Shown here piece after piece: positions 8,068 through 16,787 of a stretch of DNA of 51,051 nucleotides. The DNA is taken from NCBI RefSeq assembly GCF_011947265.1, contig NZ_JAATHD010000036.1, positions 1-51,051 of the forward strand. The letters run 5' to 3'. The stretch's first letter is position 1. Every line of letters starts with the position of its first letter. Source of the DNA: Paenibacillus sp. HB172176 (GTDB lineage: Bacteria > Bacillota > Bacilli > Paenibacillales > Paenibacillaceae). A model generated the notes under the pieces. It was not told the origin of the DNA, searched no databases, and saw only the letters and a list, made by a program, of their open reading frames with translations. Made by a program: the position numbers and the translations under genes.

Positions 8068-8592
8068 TTATTCTTCGTCATTCTCTGCTGAGGCTTTGCC
8101 CTGCGCTACGAGAACATGCCTGACAGGAACATAACAAGCCAGCGCAAAGGCCAATTGAAGGAACAAGCTCGGAAGAATATGATGAAGCAAGGACCAGGCA
8201 TAGGTCGTGTTCGTAATGCGGAATACGCTGTAGATGAAATAGAGGGCAGTGTCATAGAGAATGCACCCGAATCCGATAACGGTAAGCGCCATCAGAATAG
8301 TAACCCTCTTGCGTTCCAGGAGCACGCCAGTAAAATAACCAATTATCCCCATAATAAAAAAATGTGCGCCCATGAGATTGCCATAATAAACAACATCCTG
8401 CAGCAAGCCGAAGCCCGCTCCGAAAAGCAGCGCCTGATGGCGATTGCCGTAAAGCGCCGACAGCATCACAATGACGAATATAAAGTGCGGGATAAGTCTT
8501 CCGTCCAGGCTCCCCGGAATCAACCAGGGCATAATTGAGCCTTCAAAGACGAATAGAGCGAGCATGCATAGAACAAAGCGGTTCATGCTCAT
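8068..8592 (-). CDS. mreD: Rod shape-determining protein MreD
   Basis: Small polytopic membrane protein of the elongasome, working with MreB, MreC, RodA and PBP2. The 174-residue product is almost entirely hydrophobic, with five or six predicted membrane helices and the conserved segment GFGLLQDVVYYGNLMGAHFF. The ATG overlaps the mreC stop in ATGA, so translation is probably coupled. Confidence 0.93.
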   Translation of the reverse strand: MSMNRFVLCMLALFVFEGSIMPWLIPGSLDGRLIPHFIFVIVMLSALYGNRHQALLFGAGFGLLQDVVYYGNLMGAHFFIMGIIGYFTGVLLERKRVTILMALTVIGFGCILYDTALYFIYSVFRITNTTYAWSLLHHILPSLFLQLAFALACYVPVRHVLVAQGKASAENDEE

Positions 8593-9473
8593 TCTTCAGC
8601 GCCCTCCATCTCCGGCACCTGAACGACGAACACCTCGGTCAGATGATCGAAGCTGGCAGAGAGCTTGACGGTTGCCGTGTAGGTCAAGCCGAAGTTGCCG
8701 ACCTGCTTCGTCTCCACGGTTCCGACGCGAATGCCTCTCGGATACACATTGCCGAGACCGGAAGTGATAACGGTATCGCCGACCTCCATCTTGTCGTTCT
8801 CGGCAATCTTCGTCATAACGATGCGATCCGTTTCTCTGTCATAGCTGCTTAATATGCCAAAGGAATGCTCCTCGCGGCCTTGAATCGTCGCCGCAATGGA
8901 ATTGAAGGTTGGCGACGCTTCGTTCAGCTCGGTAATCGGCGTAATGGTCGCCGTGTACGGCGTAACTGAGCTGACCAAGCCGATCAGGCCGTCCACCGTC
9001 GTGACGGCCATGTTCTTCTTCACGCCGTGCTTGCTCCCAAGATTAATATTCATCGTATGATTATAAGCATCATTGCTGATCGAGATGACTTGTGCGATCA
9101 AGTAATTATAATTATACATTTGCTTCTGCTGCTCGGTGAATTGCAGCTCTTCCTTATATCGCTCGTTCTCGTTTTTCACAAAATTATATTGAAGCTTGTC
9201 GCGCGAATAAGCAGCCGCCATGCTGCGCAGCTCCTCGTTTTCTTTGTATACATTCCGAAGATCCTTGATATCCTGGAAGAAGCCCGCTATTGAACCGGCG
9301 GGCTTGTAGAACCATTGCTGCACATAGCCGGCGGTATCCTTCACGAATTTCTCCGGCCAAGTCAGCTCACTGCGCTTGCTGAGTGAGAACCCGATAATCG
9401 CAATGAAGAGAATAAATCCGATCATAAGCATGAATACACGCTTATTTCTCATGAGATTTAACAGCGAGATCAC
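8589..9473 (-). CDS. mreC: Rod shape-determining protein MreC
   Basis: Bitopic elongasome protein that scaffolds PBP2/RodA outside the membrane. It has one membrane helix near the N-terminus (FMLMIGFILFIAIIGFSL), a coiled coil (about residues 60-110 from this start), and paired beta-barrel domains with VTTVDGLIGLVSSV and YPRGIRVGTV. I chose the GTG at 9473 because AAGGACAGG precedes it with good spacing, giving 294 residues. A longer TTG start at 9500 would place the N-terminus inside the repeat that begins at 9495 and has no clear ribosome-binding site. Confidence 0.93.
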   Translation of the reverse strand: MISLLNLMRNKRVFMLMIGFILFIAIIGFSLSKRSELTWPEKFVKDTAGYVQQWFYKPAGSIAGFFQDIKDLRNVYKENEELRSMAAAYSRDKLQYNFVKNENERYKEELQFTEQQKQMYNYNYLIAQVISISNDAYNHTMNINLGSKHGVKKNMAVTTVDGLIGLVSSVTPYTATITPITELNEASPTFNSIAATIQGREEHSFGILSSYDRETDRIVMTKIAENDKMEVGDTVITSGLGNVYPRGIRVGTVETKQVGNFGLTYTATVKLSASFDHLTEVFVVQVPEMEGAEE

Positions 9474-9494
9474 CTGCCTGTCCTTAGAGCGGTA

Positions 9495-9695
9495 GTTCAA
9501 AAAGTCCGTATCATTATCTTTAAATACGAGTTCAAAAAGCCCGGTTTCAAGAATCGAGGAGATTGGATGAAACTAGAAAGTGAGTAGCGGAACGTAGTGG
9601 ATACTACGTGAGCAACGGAACTTTCGGTTGAATTCAATATCCGATGTCGAGCTACTTACAGTTCTACTTCGTTATTGAAATTGGACTTTTTGAAC
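9495..9695 (-). repeat. MITE-like palindromic repeat, copy 2, with an extra terminal half-site
   Basis: The main element runs 9530-9695 (166 bp), again with terminal GTTCAAAAAG and CTTTTTGAAC. Its core GTAGCGGAACGTAGTGG, ATACTACG, TGAGCAACGGAACTTTCGG is the reverse complement of the 1700-1866 core with a few substitutions. A second copy of the left end, GTTCAAAAAGTCC, starts at 9495, so this copy may be nested or duplicated at one end. It lies between mreB and mreC and so interrupts an otherwise tight operon. Confidence 0.8.
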
Positions 9696-9702
9696 ATCCT
9701 CT

Positions 9703-10737
9703 TTAACGTTTCGAACGTCCGGAGGATGAGCCTCTGGTGCTCAGCATTGGAATATGATCAAGAGAACGTCCCGTTCCAATGGCCACGCAGTCCAGCGGAT
9801 TTTCGGCTACGATAACGGGCATGCCGGTTTCGCGTTGCAGCAGCTTGTCCAGATTGCGAAGCAGAGCCCCGCCTCCCGTGAGAACGATTCCGCGATCCAT
9901 AATATCCGCGGAAAGCTCCGGCGGGCATTTCTCGAGCGTAATCTTCACCGCGTCAACGATCGCGTTCACGGTATCCTGCAGCGCGTCGGTAATTTCATCC
10001 GATGTGATCGGCAGCGTCTTCGGCAAGCCGGATACGAGATCGCGGCCGCGAATTTCAAGCACCTCGGCTTGCTCCAGCGGCAATGCGGAGCCGATCTCCA
10101 TCTTAAGCTGCTCGGCCGTTCTTTCGCCGATCATGAGATTATAAAGCCGCTTGATGTATTGAATTATCGCCTCATCCATCTCGTCTCCCGCAATGCGAAT
10201 CGAGCGGCTGGTCACAATGCCGCCAAGCGAAATAACCGCCACTTCCGTTGTGCCTCCGCCGATATCGACGACCATGCTGCCGGTCGGCTCCCATACAGGC
10301 AGATCCGCACCTATCGCCGCTGCGAACGGCTCCTCGATCGTATGCGCATCGCGCGCGCCCGCCTGTTTCGCGGCATCCTTTACCGCTCTCTGCTCGACGG
10401 CCGTAATGCCGCATGGCACGCACACCATGACATAAGGATGCCTTGGGAATAGCGAGCGCTGCTTCTGCGCGGAACGGATGAAATGCTTGATCATTGTCGC
10501 GGTCGTTTCGAAATCCGCGATTACGCCGTCCTTCATCGGTCTGACCGCGCGAATATTGCCCGGCGTTCTGCCAATCATCCGCTTCGCCTGTTCGCCGACC
10601 GCCTCGATTGTTTTCGTATCTGTATTTAAAGCAACCACAGAGGGTTCTCTGACAACGATTCCTTTGCCCTTCACATACACGAGCGTATTCGCCGTGCCCA
10701 AATCAATGCCCAAATCCTTCGAAAATCCACCAAACAT
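9703..10737 (-). CDS. mreB: Rod shape-determining actin homologue MreB
   Basis: Actin-like ATPase forming membrane-associated filaments that guide lateral wall synthesis. The product has phosphate-1 (GIDLGTANTLVYVKGKG), phosphate-2 (VDIGGGTTEVAVISLGG) and adenosine (LTGGGALL) motifs. The start is the ATG at 10737 (344 residues, N-terminus MFGGFSKDLGIDLG), which has the ribosome-binding site AAGGAGAAGGGAG. The upstream GTG is part of the leader. The C-terminus ends in a basic, Ser/Gly-rich tail. Confidence 0.97.
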   Translation of the reverse strand: MFGGFSKDLGIDLGTANTLVYVKGKGIVVREPSVVALNTDTKTIEAVGEQAKRMIGRTPGNIRAVRPMKDGVIADFETTATMIKHFIRSAQKQRSLFPRHPYVMVCVPCGITAVEQRAVKDAAKQAGARDAHTIEEPFAAAIGADLPVWEPTGSMVVDIGGGTTEVAVISLGGIVTSRSIRIAGDEMDEAIIQYIKRLYNLMIGERTAEQLKMEIGSALPLEQAEVLEIRGRDLVSGLPKTLPITSDEITDALQDTVNAIVDAVKITLEKCPPELSADIMDRGIVLTGGGALLRNLDKLLQRETGMPVIVAENPLDCVAIGTGRSLDHIPMLSTRGSSSGRSKR

Positions 10738-10777
10738 GTTCTTGCTCCCTTCTCCTTGCACAATCTTTCTTATTATA

Positions 10778-11467
10778 TTACAGATGTCCTTGTTCCTTCA
10801 AACTAATAAAGCGGCCATCGCCGATGACCAAGTGATCGAGCACCTCGATGCCGACCAATTGACCGGCCTCCGCCAGTCTTTTCGTGAGCATGATGTCCTC
10901 AGGACTGGGGGCAGGATCTCCGCTGGGATGATTATGCGCGCAAATAATCGACGCGCTGCTGCATTTTATCGCCGCCCTGAACACTTCCCTGGGATGAACG
11001 AGGGATGCATTGAGTGTGCCGACGGATAATGTTTCCCGGGCAATAATATGATTTTTGGTATCGAGGAACAGCACGACGAAATGCTCTTTCTTCAAGTATC
11101 GAAGCTCTTCCATCACATAATCGGCTGCATCCTTCGGTCTGCGAACCGTGACGGTATCATCCAGACGGCTTCTGGTAATCCTTCTGCCAAGCTCGATGCC
11201 CGCACGCAGCTGAAGCGCCTTCGCAGGACCGATGCCTCTAATCGAAGTCAGCTCCTCCATGCTCATATCCATCAGATTGCGCAGATTTCCGCATTGCTTC
11301 AAGATAGACCCTGCCAAATGGACAGCGGATTGCCGCTGCGTTCCCGTTCGCAGCAATATGGCCAATAGTTCTGCGTGACTAAGCGATTCTGCCCCATATC
11401 TCATCATGCGCTCTCTTGGTCGTTCTTCATGGGGAACTTCACGCAAGGTGCTTATTTGCGTTTCCAT
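10778..11467 (-). CDS. radC: RadC/YsxA family JAB-domain protein
   Basis: The 229-residue protein has an N-terminal helix-hairpin-helix-like part (MEELTSIRGIGPAKALQL) and a C-terminal JAMM/MPN metalloprotease-like domain with the zinc signature HNHPSGDPAPSPED. The name RadC is historical; a direct DNA-repair role is not well supported for the family, and the cellular substrate is unknown. Its place upstream of mreB is conserved in Bacillus (ysxA). Confidence 0.93.
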   Translation of the reverse strand: METQISTLREVPHEERPRERMMRYGAESLSHAELLAILLRTGTQRQSAVHLAGSILKQCGNLRNLMDMSMEELTSIRGIGPAKALQLRAGIELGRRITRSRLDDTVTVRRPKDAADYVMEELRYLKKEHFVVLFLDTKNHIIARETLSVGTLNASLVHPREVFRAAIKCSSASIICAHNHPSGDPAPSPEDIMLTKRLAEAGQLVGIEVLDHLVIGDGRFISLKEQGHL

Positions 11468-11525
11468 GTCCCTCTACCGCCTTTTCTTCCCATTATAGTA
11501 ACCGTTTCCTGTATTTACATTCGCT

Positions 11526-12158
11526 TCAAATGACATAAATCCGAAATTGGACAAGCATATCCGCCAGCCTGGACAGCGGCAGCCCTACCACGTTGAAATA
11601 ACAGCCTCTTATGCCTTCGACCAGCGTTGCGCCCAAGCCTTGAATGCCGTACGCACCGGCCTTATCCATCGGCTCTCCCGTAGCGACGTACCGCTCAAGA
11701 ATGTCATTGCCGTTATTCTTCATGGTTACGAAGGTTCGCTCATGGGAGAGACAGTATTCGCCAGTGCCGCCATGAAGCAGGGCGACACCTGTATATACCG
11801 CATGCTCTCTTCCTTGAAGCAAGGCCAGCATGCGCAAGGCATCGTCAGCATTCCCGGGCTTGCCCAATATATCATTGTCCAGCACCACGACCGTATCGGC
11901 CGCCAGAATAAGCGAGCTGCTCCATTCTTCCGCAGATTGCGCAAGTCTCTCTTTCGCCGCCATCGCTTTGCGAAGGCTCAGCTGTTCAACGGCTTCCCCA
12001 GGCGACCAATGTTCTTCGATGGTCTCGTCCGCATTCGTAGACAAAATAGAAACCGGCAAGGAAAGGTCCAGAGATGCGACCAGTTCCTTCCGGCGCGGCG
12101 ACGAAGAAGCCAATACGAAACGGCTAATCGATTCGTTTTCACATATTCGGTTGTTCAT
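11526..12158 (-). CDS. maf: Maf family nucleotide pyrophosphatase
   Basis: House-cleaning NTP pyrophosphatase; B. subtilis Maf hydrolyses dTTP/UTP-type substrates and over-expression blocks septation. The 210-residue protein has the signature LASSSPRRKELV at about residues 17-28, LAADTVVVLD for metal binding, and KAGAYGIQGLGATLVEGIRG. It sits between the DUF4321 gene and radC, the normal mre-locus order. Confidence 0.95.
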   Translation of the reverse strand: MNNRICENESISRFVLASSSPRRKELVASLDLSLPVSILSTNADETIEEHWSPGEAVEQLSLRKAMAAKERLAQSAEEWSSSLILAADTVVVLDNDILGKPGNADDALRMLALLQGREHAVYTGVALLHGGTGEYCLSHERTFVTMKNNGNDILERYVATGEPMDKAGAYGIQGLGATLVEGIRGCYFNVVGLPLSRLADMLVQFRIYVI

Positions 12159-12200
12159 TCTTCCTTCTTCTCCTTCATTCCTGCTGCAGAAGCAGCTTCA

Positions 12201-12443
12201 TTATACCTTGCGGTACAGCCAAATTGCCGCAGCGGCTCCGATAATGCTGCATAAGCTAAGCTGCAAAGTCAAATTCATGCTGAATGTAAGAACGTATAAA
12301 TCGAATGAGGGCGTCCAGGTTGTTTCAATTGATCTTGTGAGAAAGGTAAGTCCGGGCACGGAATCCAGCCATCTGGCTACGAGCGCGCCGGCGATTAGAC
12401 CCAGTACAAGAAACAAGAAAAGGATCCATCCGTTTTTCTTCAT
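12201..12443 (-). CDS. Small DUF4321-type membrane protein
   Basis: An 80-residue protein with two predicted membrane helices (GWILFLFLVLGLIAGALVA near the N-terminus and LQLSLCSIIGAAAAIWLY near the C-terminus) and a short extracytoplasmic loop. It resembles the DUF4321 family commonly found between spoIIB-like genes and maf. Function unknown. It has its own good SigA-type promoter (12482-12510) at the end of the upstream gene. Confidence 0.8.
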   Translation of the reverse strand: MKKNGWILFLFLVLGLIAGALVARWLDSVPGLTFLTRSIETTWTPSFDLYVLTFSMNLTLQLSLCSIIGAAAAIWLYRKV

Positions 12444-12481
12444 CGTCTAATCCCTTTCGTCATGATTTGACACATGATTCT

Positions 12482-12510
12482 ATTATACGCAGGTTGAGAG
12501 CCGTTTACAA
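12482..12510 (-). promoter_or_regulatory. SigA-type promoter for DUF4321-maf-radC-mre genes
   Basis: On the minus strand, TTGTAA (12505-12510) lies 17 bp from a perfect TATAAT (12482-12487). The -35 overlaps the stop codon of the SpoIIB-like gene. It would start transcription about 30 bp before the DUF4321 ATG and could feed the shape and division genes downstream. Confidence 0.6.
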
Positions 12511-13803
12511 TGTGCTCATAGACTCAAACCATTCTTTTTGAATAAGCACCGCGTTCATGATCGAGGTTTGCGCGGACCACAGCTCCGAACCGGATGCCTT
12601 CTTGTTATATTCGACCATCGCCGCAGCAGCCCCATTCATGGCCGAGCCAAGACGAGTCAAGGCAGTATCGCCGCTCTTGTCGCTCATTCCCGACTTTATC
12701 TCCGAGAAATCGGCCTTCCATGTTTCAAAGCTTTTCTGCCAGGCCTCCGTAGCCGATTCACCGATCGGAGTGAACGGCGTTAGCTCTAGTTGTGCCGTAA
12801 TCAACGAAACCCAACTGCCGATCAATTGATTCGTACCGGCGATAAAACCGCTGACATCGGAGACAGCTCCGTTGTAAGGAAATTCGTCCGGCGTGCTGAC
12901 GACAATCTTCTTCTTATAGACCTCAAGTCCCGGCATGCGGCTGCCAAGCACTGCCGTCTTGCTTTCATCCCCTGTAATTCCTGCATAAACGCGGTAGTCT
13001 TTCCCGGTCTGATAAGCCGCTCCCGGCAAGCCCTTGGCGGACAATTGTTGGAGCGCCAAATCCCTTCCTTCAGCGTTGCTGAACACGCCGTACTGAAGCA
13101 TGAAATAAGGATAGCTCTCGGCTTCCAGGCTAACCGTCCCGGAGACTTGGACGGCCGTTTGTCCACCGGCATCATCGATGGCTGCCGCCCCATCGTTATT
13201 CTCGTCCGTTGCGCTTGCCGGTTTGGAATCCCCTTTGCCGGAATCGACTGCGTCGGCAACATCGGCATTGGACGGATCCGCGGAGCCATTCGATGGATTC
13301 ATCGGCCAGAGGGAGGCTCCCGTGAACAAAGTCAGAATGAAATAGCCGAACAATGCGCCTGTCGCCAGCGCTCCCGCGACCGAGAAGAACACTTGCATCC
13401 AGGAAGGACCCTTCCTGCCCTCCCCAAGCTGTTCCGCGTCCGCATAAGCTATTTCCGGATAATGGTCGGCTTCCGTATTATAGAAACCGCGGGATTCCTC
13501 GTTTTTCTCAACATACCTCGATCCCGCCCCCGTCGTGCGGATTGCCGTATCCTTCGCGTCTCTAATAAGCTGCTCCAAGGCGCCTATATCTTCTTGGACG
13601 GGGCCTTCCCAAGGCTTCTCTTCTCCTTGAGACTCTTCCCGCTCTATTTCCGGCTCTCGATCCCGATTGAACGGCACGACCTTGGCGGCCGCCGCCTGCT
13701 CCGTTTTCCGTTCTATGAAAACAGTCGGCTCCTTCGTCACTTCTCCTTGGAAGACCCGGCCTGTATGGTCAAATCGATAGGTAATTCGGTTTTTTGGCGT
13801 CAT
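12505..13803 (-). CDS. SPOR-domain membrane protein, SpoIIB-like
   Basis: A 432-residue single-pass protein: charged cytoplasmic N-terminus (about 1-140), one membrane helix (about 143-160), a low-complexity Ser/Asp/Ala-rich linker, then a peptidoglycan-binding SPOR domain (about 225-290, YPYFMLQYGVFSNAEGRDLA). The C-terminal region is of unknown type. SPOR domains bind denuded glycan at septa. Position between folC/murC and maf matches B. subtilis spoIIB, a septum-localised sporulation protein, so a related role is likely. The ATG at 13803 has AAGGAGAGAG upstream. Identity as SpoIIB is inferred from synteny and domain, not from close sequence similarity. Confidence 0.8.
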   Translation of the reverse strand: MTPKNRITYRFDHTGRVFQGEVTKEPTVFIERKTEQAAAAKVVPFNRDREPEIEREESQGEEKPWEGPVQEDIGALEQLIRDAKDTAIRTTGAGSRYVEKNEESRGFYNTEADHYPEIAYADAEQLGEGRKGPSWMQVFFSVAGALATGALFGYFILTLFTGASLWPMNPSNGSADPSNADVADAVDSGKGDSKPASATDENNDGAAAIDDAGGQTAVQVSGTVSLEAESYPYFMLQYGVFSNAEGRDLALQQLSAKGLPGAAYQTGKDYRVYAGITGDESKTAVLGSRMPGLEVYKKKIVVSTPDEFPYNGAVSDVSGFIAGTNQLIGSWVSLITAQLELTPFTPIGESATEAWQKSFETWKADFSEIKSGMSDKSGDTALTRLGSAMNGAAAAMVEYNKKASGSELWSAQTSIMNAVLIQKEWFESMSTL

Positions 13804-13835
13804 ATGTCTCTCTCCTTCATCTAGCATTTGCTATT

Positions 13836-13864
13836 AGTCTATGAACGATATCTGAGAGATATGA
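13836..13864 (-). promoter_or_regulatory. Candidate SigE-type promoter of the SpoIIB-like gene
   Basis: On the minus strand, TCATATC (13858-13864) lies 14 bp from CATAGACT (13836-13843). That is six of seven and six of eight positions of the SigE-type -35 and -10 motifs. It lies about 30 bp before the ATG. Confidence 0.4.
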
Positions 13865-13883
13865 CGAATTAGTAGAAGAAACG

Positions 13884-13919
13884 CGAACAGAGCAGACTTC
13901 GCGAAGTCTGCTCTGTTCG
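13884..13919 (-). terminator. Terminator after murC (perfect 18-bp palindrome)
   Basis: CGAACAGAGCAGACTTCG (13884-13901) is followed directly by its exact reverse complement (13902-13919). On the minus strand it lies 31 bp past the murC stop and is followed by CGTTTCTTCT. It most likely ends the valS-folC-murC transcript. The lack of any loop bases between the arms is unusual. Confidence 0.75.
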
Positions 13920-13950
13920 TTTGGCATAGGAATCCAATCGCAGGAATCCC

Positions 13951-15360
13951 TTATGAATCGGCATATTGCTCCTCGAGAGCTTTCGCAAGCCCATCCGCAA
14001 CTTTCCAAATATCCCCGGCCCCCATTGTGATGACAAGATCGCCGGGAGCTACCCGTTCTTTCAGCGCTTCGAGCACATCTTCCTTCTTTGCGATATATTC
14101 GGCGCTCGCATGACTATTGCTGCGTATCAGCTCTACAAGCTTGCTCGAGGATACGCCTTCAATTTGCTTCTCCCCTGCCGGTGAGTATATATCGGTAATA
14201 ATGACTTGATCGGCATTCGGGAAAGCTTTGCTGAACTGCTCGAACAAGAAGAAGGTTCGTGTGTAACGCTGCGGCTGAAAAACAGCGATAATCCGTTTTC
14301 CCGTCGCCTTGGCCGCGCTGATCGTCGCCTGAATCTCGGTTGGATGATGAGCGTAATCGTCAATGACAAGGATGTTGTTCACTTCGCCGAGAACCTGGAA
14401 GCGCCGCTTCGCCCCTCTGAAGGTTTTGATTGCAGCTTTGACCGTATCGAAGGACAAGCCGGCCTCGAGGCAGGTAATGACCGTAGCCATGGCATTGTAC
14501 ACATTATGCAAGCCCGGCACGGACAGCTCGATATTGCCGAGAAGCACGCCTTCATGATTCATATCGAAGGAAACCTTGCGATCTCCAAGCACGATGCGAT
14601 CCGCTTTGTAGGTCGCTTCCTGCTCGACGCTGTACGAAATCAACTGCGACTTGCGGTTATCGGATTCGCCTTCATAAATTTTTGGCAGCAATTCCCTGAC
14701 CGTTTCGTCATCACAGCATACAATCGCCTTCCCGCCATCCTTCACCTGCTGCAGAAATTGAACATAGGCGGATTTCAGCTTCTCGAAATCTCCATCATAA
14801 TTTTCCAAATGATCGGGTTCGATATTCGTTACGATGGCAATGCTTGGATGATACTGAAGGAAGGAACCGTCGCTTTCATCCGCTTCGGCAACGACGTACT
14901 CCCCTTTGCCCGCTTTCGCGTTCGTTCCGACATTGACAATTTCTCCGCCGATGATGTAGGTTGGATCTGCGCCGCAGGCTTCCATCACCAGCGCAATCAT
15001 CGAGGATGTCGTCGTCTTGCCATGCGCGCCGGCGACGGCTACGCCTTTGCCTGCATTCATTAATCTTGCCAACATTTGCGATCTGTGGAGAACCGGAATG
15101 TTGAGCTCTTCGGCCGCCTTTCTCTCCACATTATCGTTTGTCAGCGCCGTCGAATAGACAACCAGATCCGCGCCCTTCACATGACCCGGTTCGTGGCCGA
15201 TGAAGATGCCTGCCCCGTTGGCAGCCAGCTTCTCCGTTAATTCCTGCCTGGCGACATCCGATCCCGTTACTTTATAGCCCATCTCCAGCATAACTCTTGC
15301 AATGGCACTCATCCCGTAACCGCCGATGCCGATGAAATGAACATGTTCTGCTGTATTCAA
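13951..15360 (-). CDS. murC: UDP-N-acetylmuramate--L-alanine ligase
   Basis: Cytoplasmic ATP-dependent ligase adding L-Ala to UDP-MurNAc, the first peptide step of peptidoglycan precursor synthesis. The 469-residue product has the N-terminal nucleotide-binding loop FIGIGGYGMSAIA, the Mur-ligase ATP loop GAHGKTTTSSM, and DYAHHPTEI in the C-terminal domain. Start is TTG, seven bases after the folC stop, with GGTGAA upstream; no better start exists because the loop begins at residue 9. Its position after folC differs from B. subtilis. Confidence 0.96.
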   Translation of the reverse strand: MNTAEHVHFIGIGGYGMSAIARVMLEMGYKVTGSDVARQELTEKLAANGAGIFIGHEPGHVKGADLVVYSTALTNDNVERKAAEELNIPVLHRSQMLARLMNAGKGVAVAGAHGKTTTSSMIALVMEACGADPTYIIGGEIVNVGTNAKAGKGEYVVAEADESDGSFLQYHPSIAIVTNIEPDHLENYDGDFEKLKSAYVQFLQQVKDGGKAIVCCDDETVRELLPKIYEGESDNRKSQLISYSVEQEATYKADRIVLGDRKVSFDMNHEGVLLGNIELSVPGLHNVYNAMATVITCLEAGLSFDTVKAAIKTFRGAKRRFQVLGEVNNILVIDDYAHHPTEIQATISAAKATGKRIIAVFQPQRYTRTFFLFEQFSKAFPNADQVIITDIYSPAGEKQIEGVSSSKLVELIRSNSHASAEYIAKKEDVLEALKERVAPGDLVITMGAGDIWKVADGLAKALEEQYADS

Positions 15361-15367
15361 AGACGGT

Positions 15368-16762
15368 TCACCAACCTTTTTCAGAATCCGAGTTATACAA
15401 TAGGCGGGAGCGCACGTCAGCGATCAGATAAAGCGTCCCCGTCACGACCCCAAGGTCATTGCCCTCGGTTAACTGTTGTAATTTGTTCAATGCCTGCTTC
15501 CAATCCTTCTCGACAATCAATTCGAAAGGCTTGCTTTCATCGCTTTGCTCGCGCATTCTCCCAATCAATTCGCCTAACGCTTCCGCATTCAGCTTCATAT
15601 GGTAATCGGCTTCTGTCACAATCAGCGTATCCACTAGTGGTAGTATATGCTTAATAGTAGCTTCATGATTCTTATTCTCGAGCATCCCGATCATAAGATG
15701 CAGACGACCGTAGTGATAGACGTTCCGAAGCGCGTCGGCAAGCATCGAAGCGCCTTCGGGATTATGCGCGCCGTCGATCAGAATGCGAGGCTCCTTCTGC
15801 ACCATCTCGAGTCTGCCGGGCCATTCGGTCTGCATCAACCCTTCTCTCAGCGCATCATCCTCGATAATCATGGCCTGATACTGTCGCAATACTTCAAGCG
15901 CCATAATCGCTACAGCCGCGTTCTCAAGTTGATGAGCGCCGTTAAGCTTGATGGAGAGCCCTTCAATCGTTCGGAACAATCCCTCGAAGGTGAAGATCTG
16001 CTCATCCTCCCTCACAGACTGAACAGAGGTTTTGAATTGCTCGCCCAGCAAATAGAAGGAGCTTCCGGTCTCCTGCGCTTTCCTCCGAATGACCTCGATT
16101 ACCTCAGGCTGGGCTGCAGCGCTGACAACGGGTATACCCGGCTTGATAATTCCAGCCTTCTCCGCTGCTATTGCCTCAAGAGTAGGCCCAAGGCGATCCA
16201 TATGGTCATGCCCGACATTCGTAATGATGGACATGACGGGATACACGATATTCGTCACGTCCAGGCGCCCTCCGAGTCCCGTTTCCCAAACCACATAGTC
16301 AGGATAGACGACCGTCCCGAAATAGAGAATGGCCAGCGCCGTCGACACCTCGAACATAGTAGGCGAACCCAACTCCGTCTTGGCGATAGCTTCAACATGA
16401 GGCTTCAGCTTATTCGCGAGGCGAAGCAGATCCTCCTCTTCAATATCATGTCCGTTGTACTGGAAACGATTAGTGAATTTCGTAATATACGGCGAGGTGA
16501 ACGTGCCCACATCGTACCCGCCTCTTACGAGCACATTCGTCAGAAACGAACAAGTGGAGCCTTTGCCGTTCGTACCGGCGACATGGATGAATTTCAATCT
16601 CCGATGCGGATTGCCGAGCCGCTCCATCAATTCGTGGATGCGATCAAGCCCGGGACGGATGCCGAACGGCACTAATCCGGTAATCCAGTCTACCGCGGAT
16701 CCATAATCCGGCAGCGAAGAGGAAGAATGCTGCGTCATTTCTTGATTGTTTGAGTCTGTCAT
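15368..16762 (-). CDS. folC: Bifunctional folylpolyglutamate/dihydrofolate synthase
   Basis: Mur-ligase superfamily enzyme adding glutamate to folates (and usually to dihydropteroate). The 464-residue protein has the FolC signature FIHVAGTNGKGSTCSFL near residues 58-74, the metal-binding region NVGHDHMDRLGPTLEAIA, and LIDGAHNPEGA in the C-terminal domain. Strong Shine-Dalgarno GGAGGAAGG. It lies 25 bp after valS, the order of B. subtilis. Confidence 0.96.
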   Translation of the reverse strand: MTDSNNQEMTQHSSSSLPDYGSAVDWITGLVPFGIRPGLDRIHELMERLGNPHRRLKFIHVAGTNGKGSTCSFLTNVLVRGGYDVGTFTSPYITKFTNRFQYNGHDIEEEDLLRLANKLKPHVEAIAKTELGSPTMFEVSTALAILYFGTVVYPDYVVWETGLGGRLDVTNIVYPVMSIITNVGHDHMDRLGPTLEAIAAEKAGIIKPGIPVVSAAAQPEVIEVIRRKAQETGSSFYLLGEQFKTSVQSVREDEQIFTFEGLFRTIEGLSIKLNGAHQLENAAVAIMALEVLRQYQAMIIEDDALREGLMQTEWPGRLEMVQKEPRILIDGAHNPEGASMLADALRNVYHYGRLHLMIGMLENKNHEATIKHILPLVDTLIVTEADYHMKLNAEALGELIGRMREQSDESKPFELIVEKDWKQALNKLQQLTEGNDLGVVTGTLYLIADVRSRLLYNSDSEKGW

Positions 16763-16787
16763 AGCTTCCTACCTTCCTCCATCTGGA

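Noticed and set aside
9474..9500. Longer mreC start at the TTG of 9500
   Set aside because: Lies inside the mobile repeat end and lacks a ribosome-binding site; the GTG at 9473 has AAGGACAGG.
12790..13824. Plus-strand ORF of 344 codons opposite the SpoIIB-like gene
   Set aside because: Shadow of the minus-strand gene; low-complexity, Arg-rich product with no recognisable domain, and no ribosome-binding site seen.
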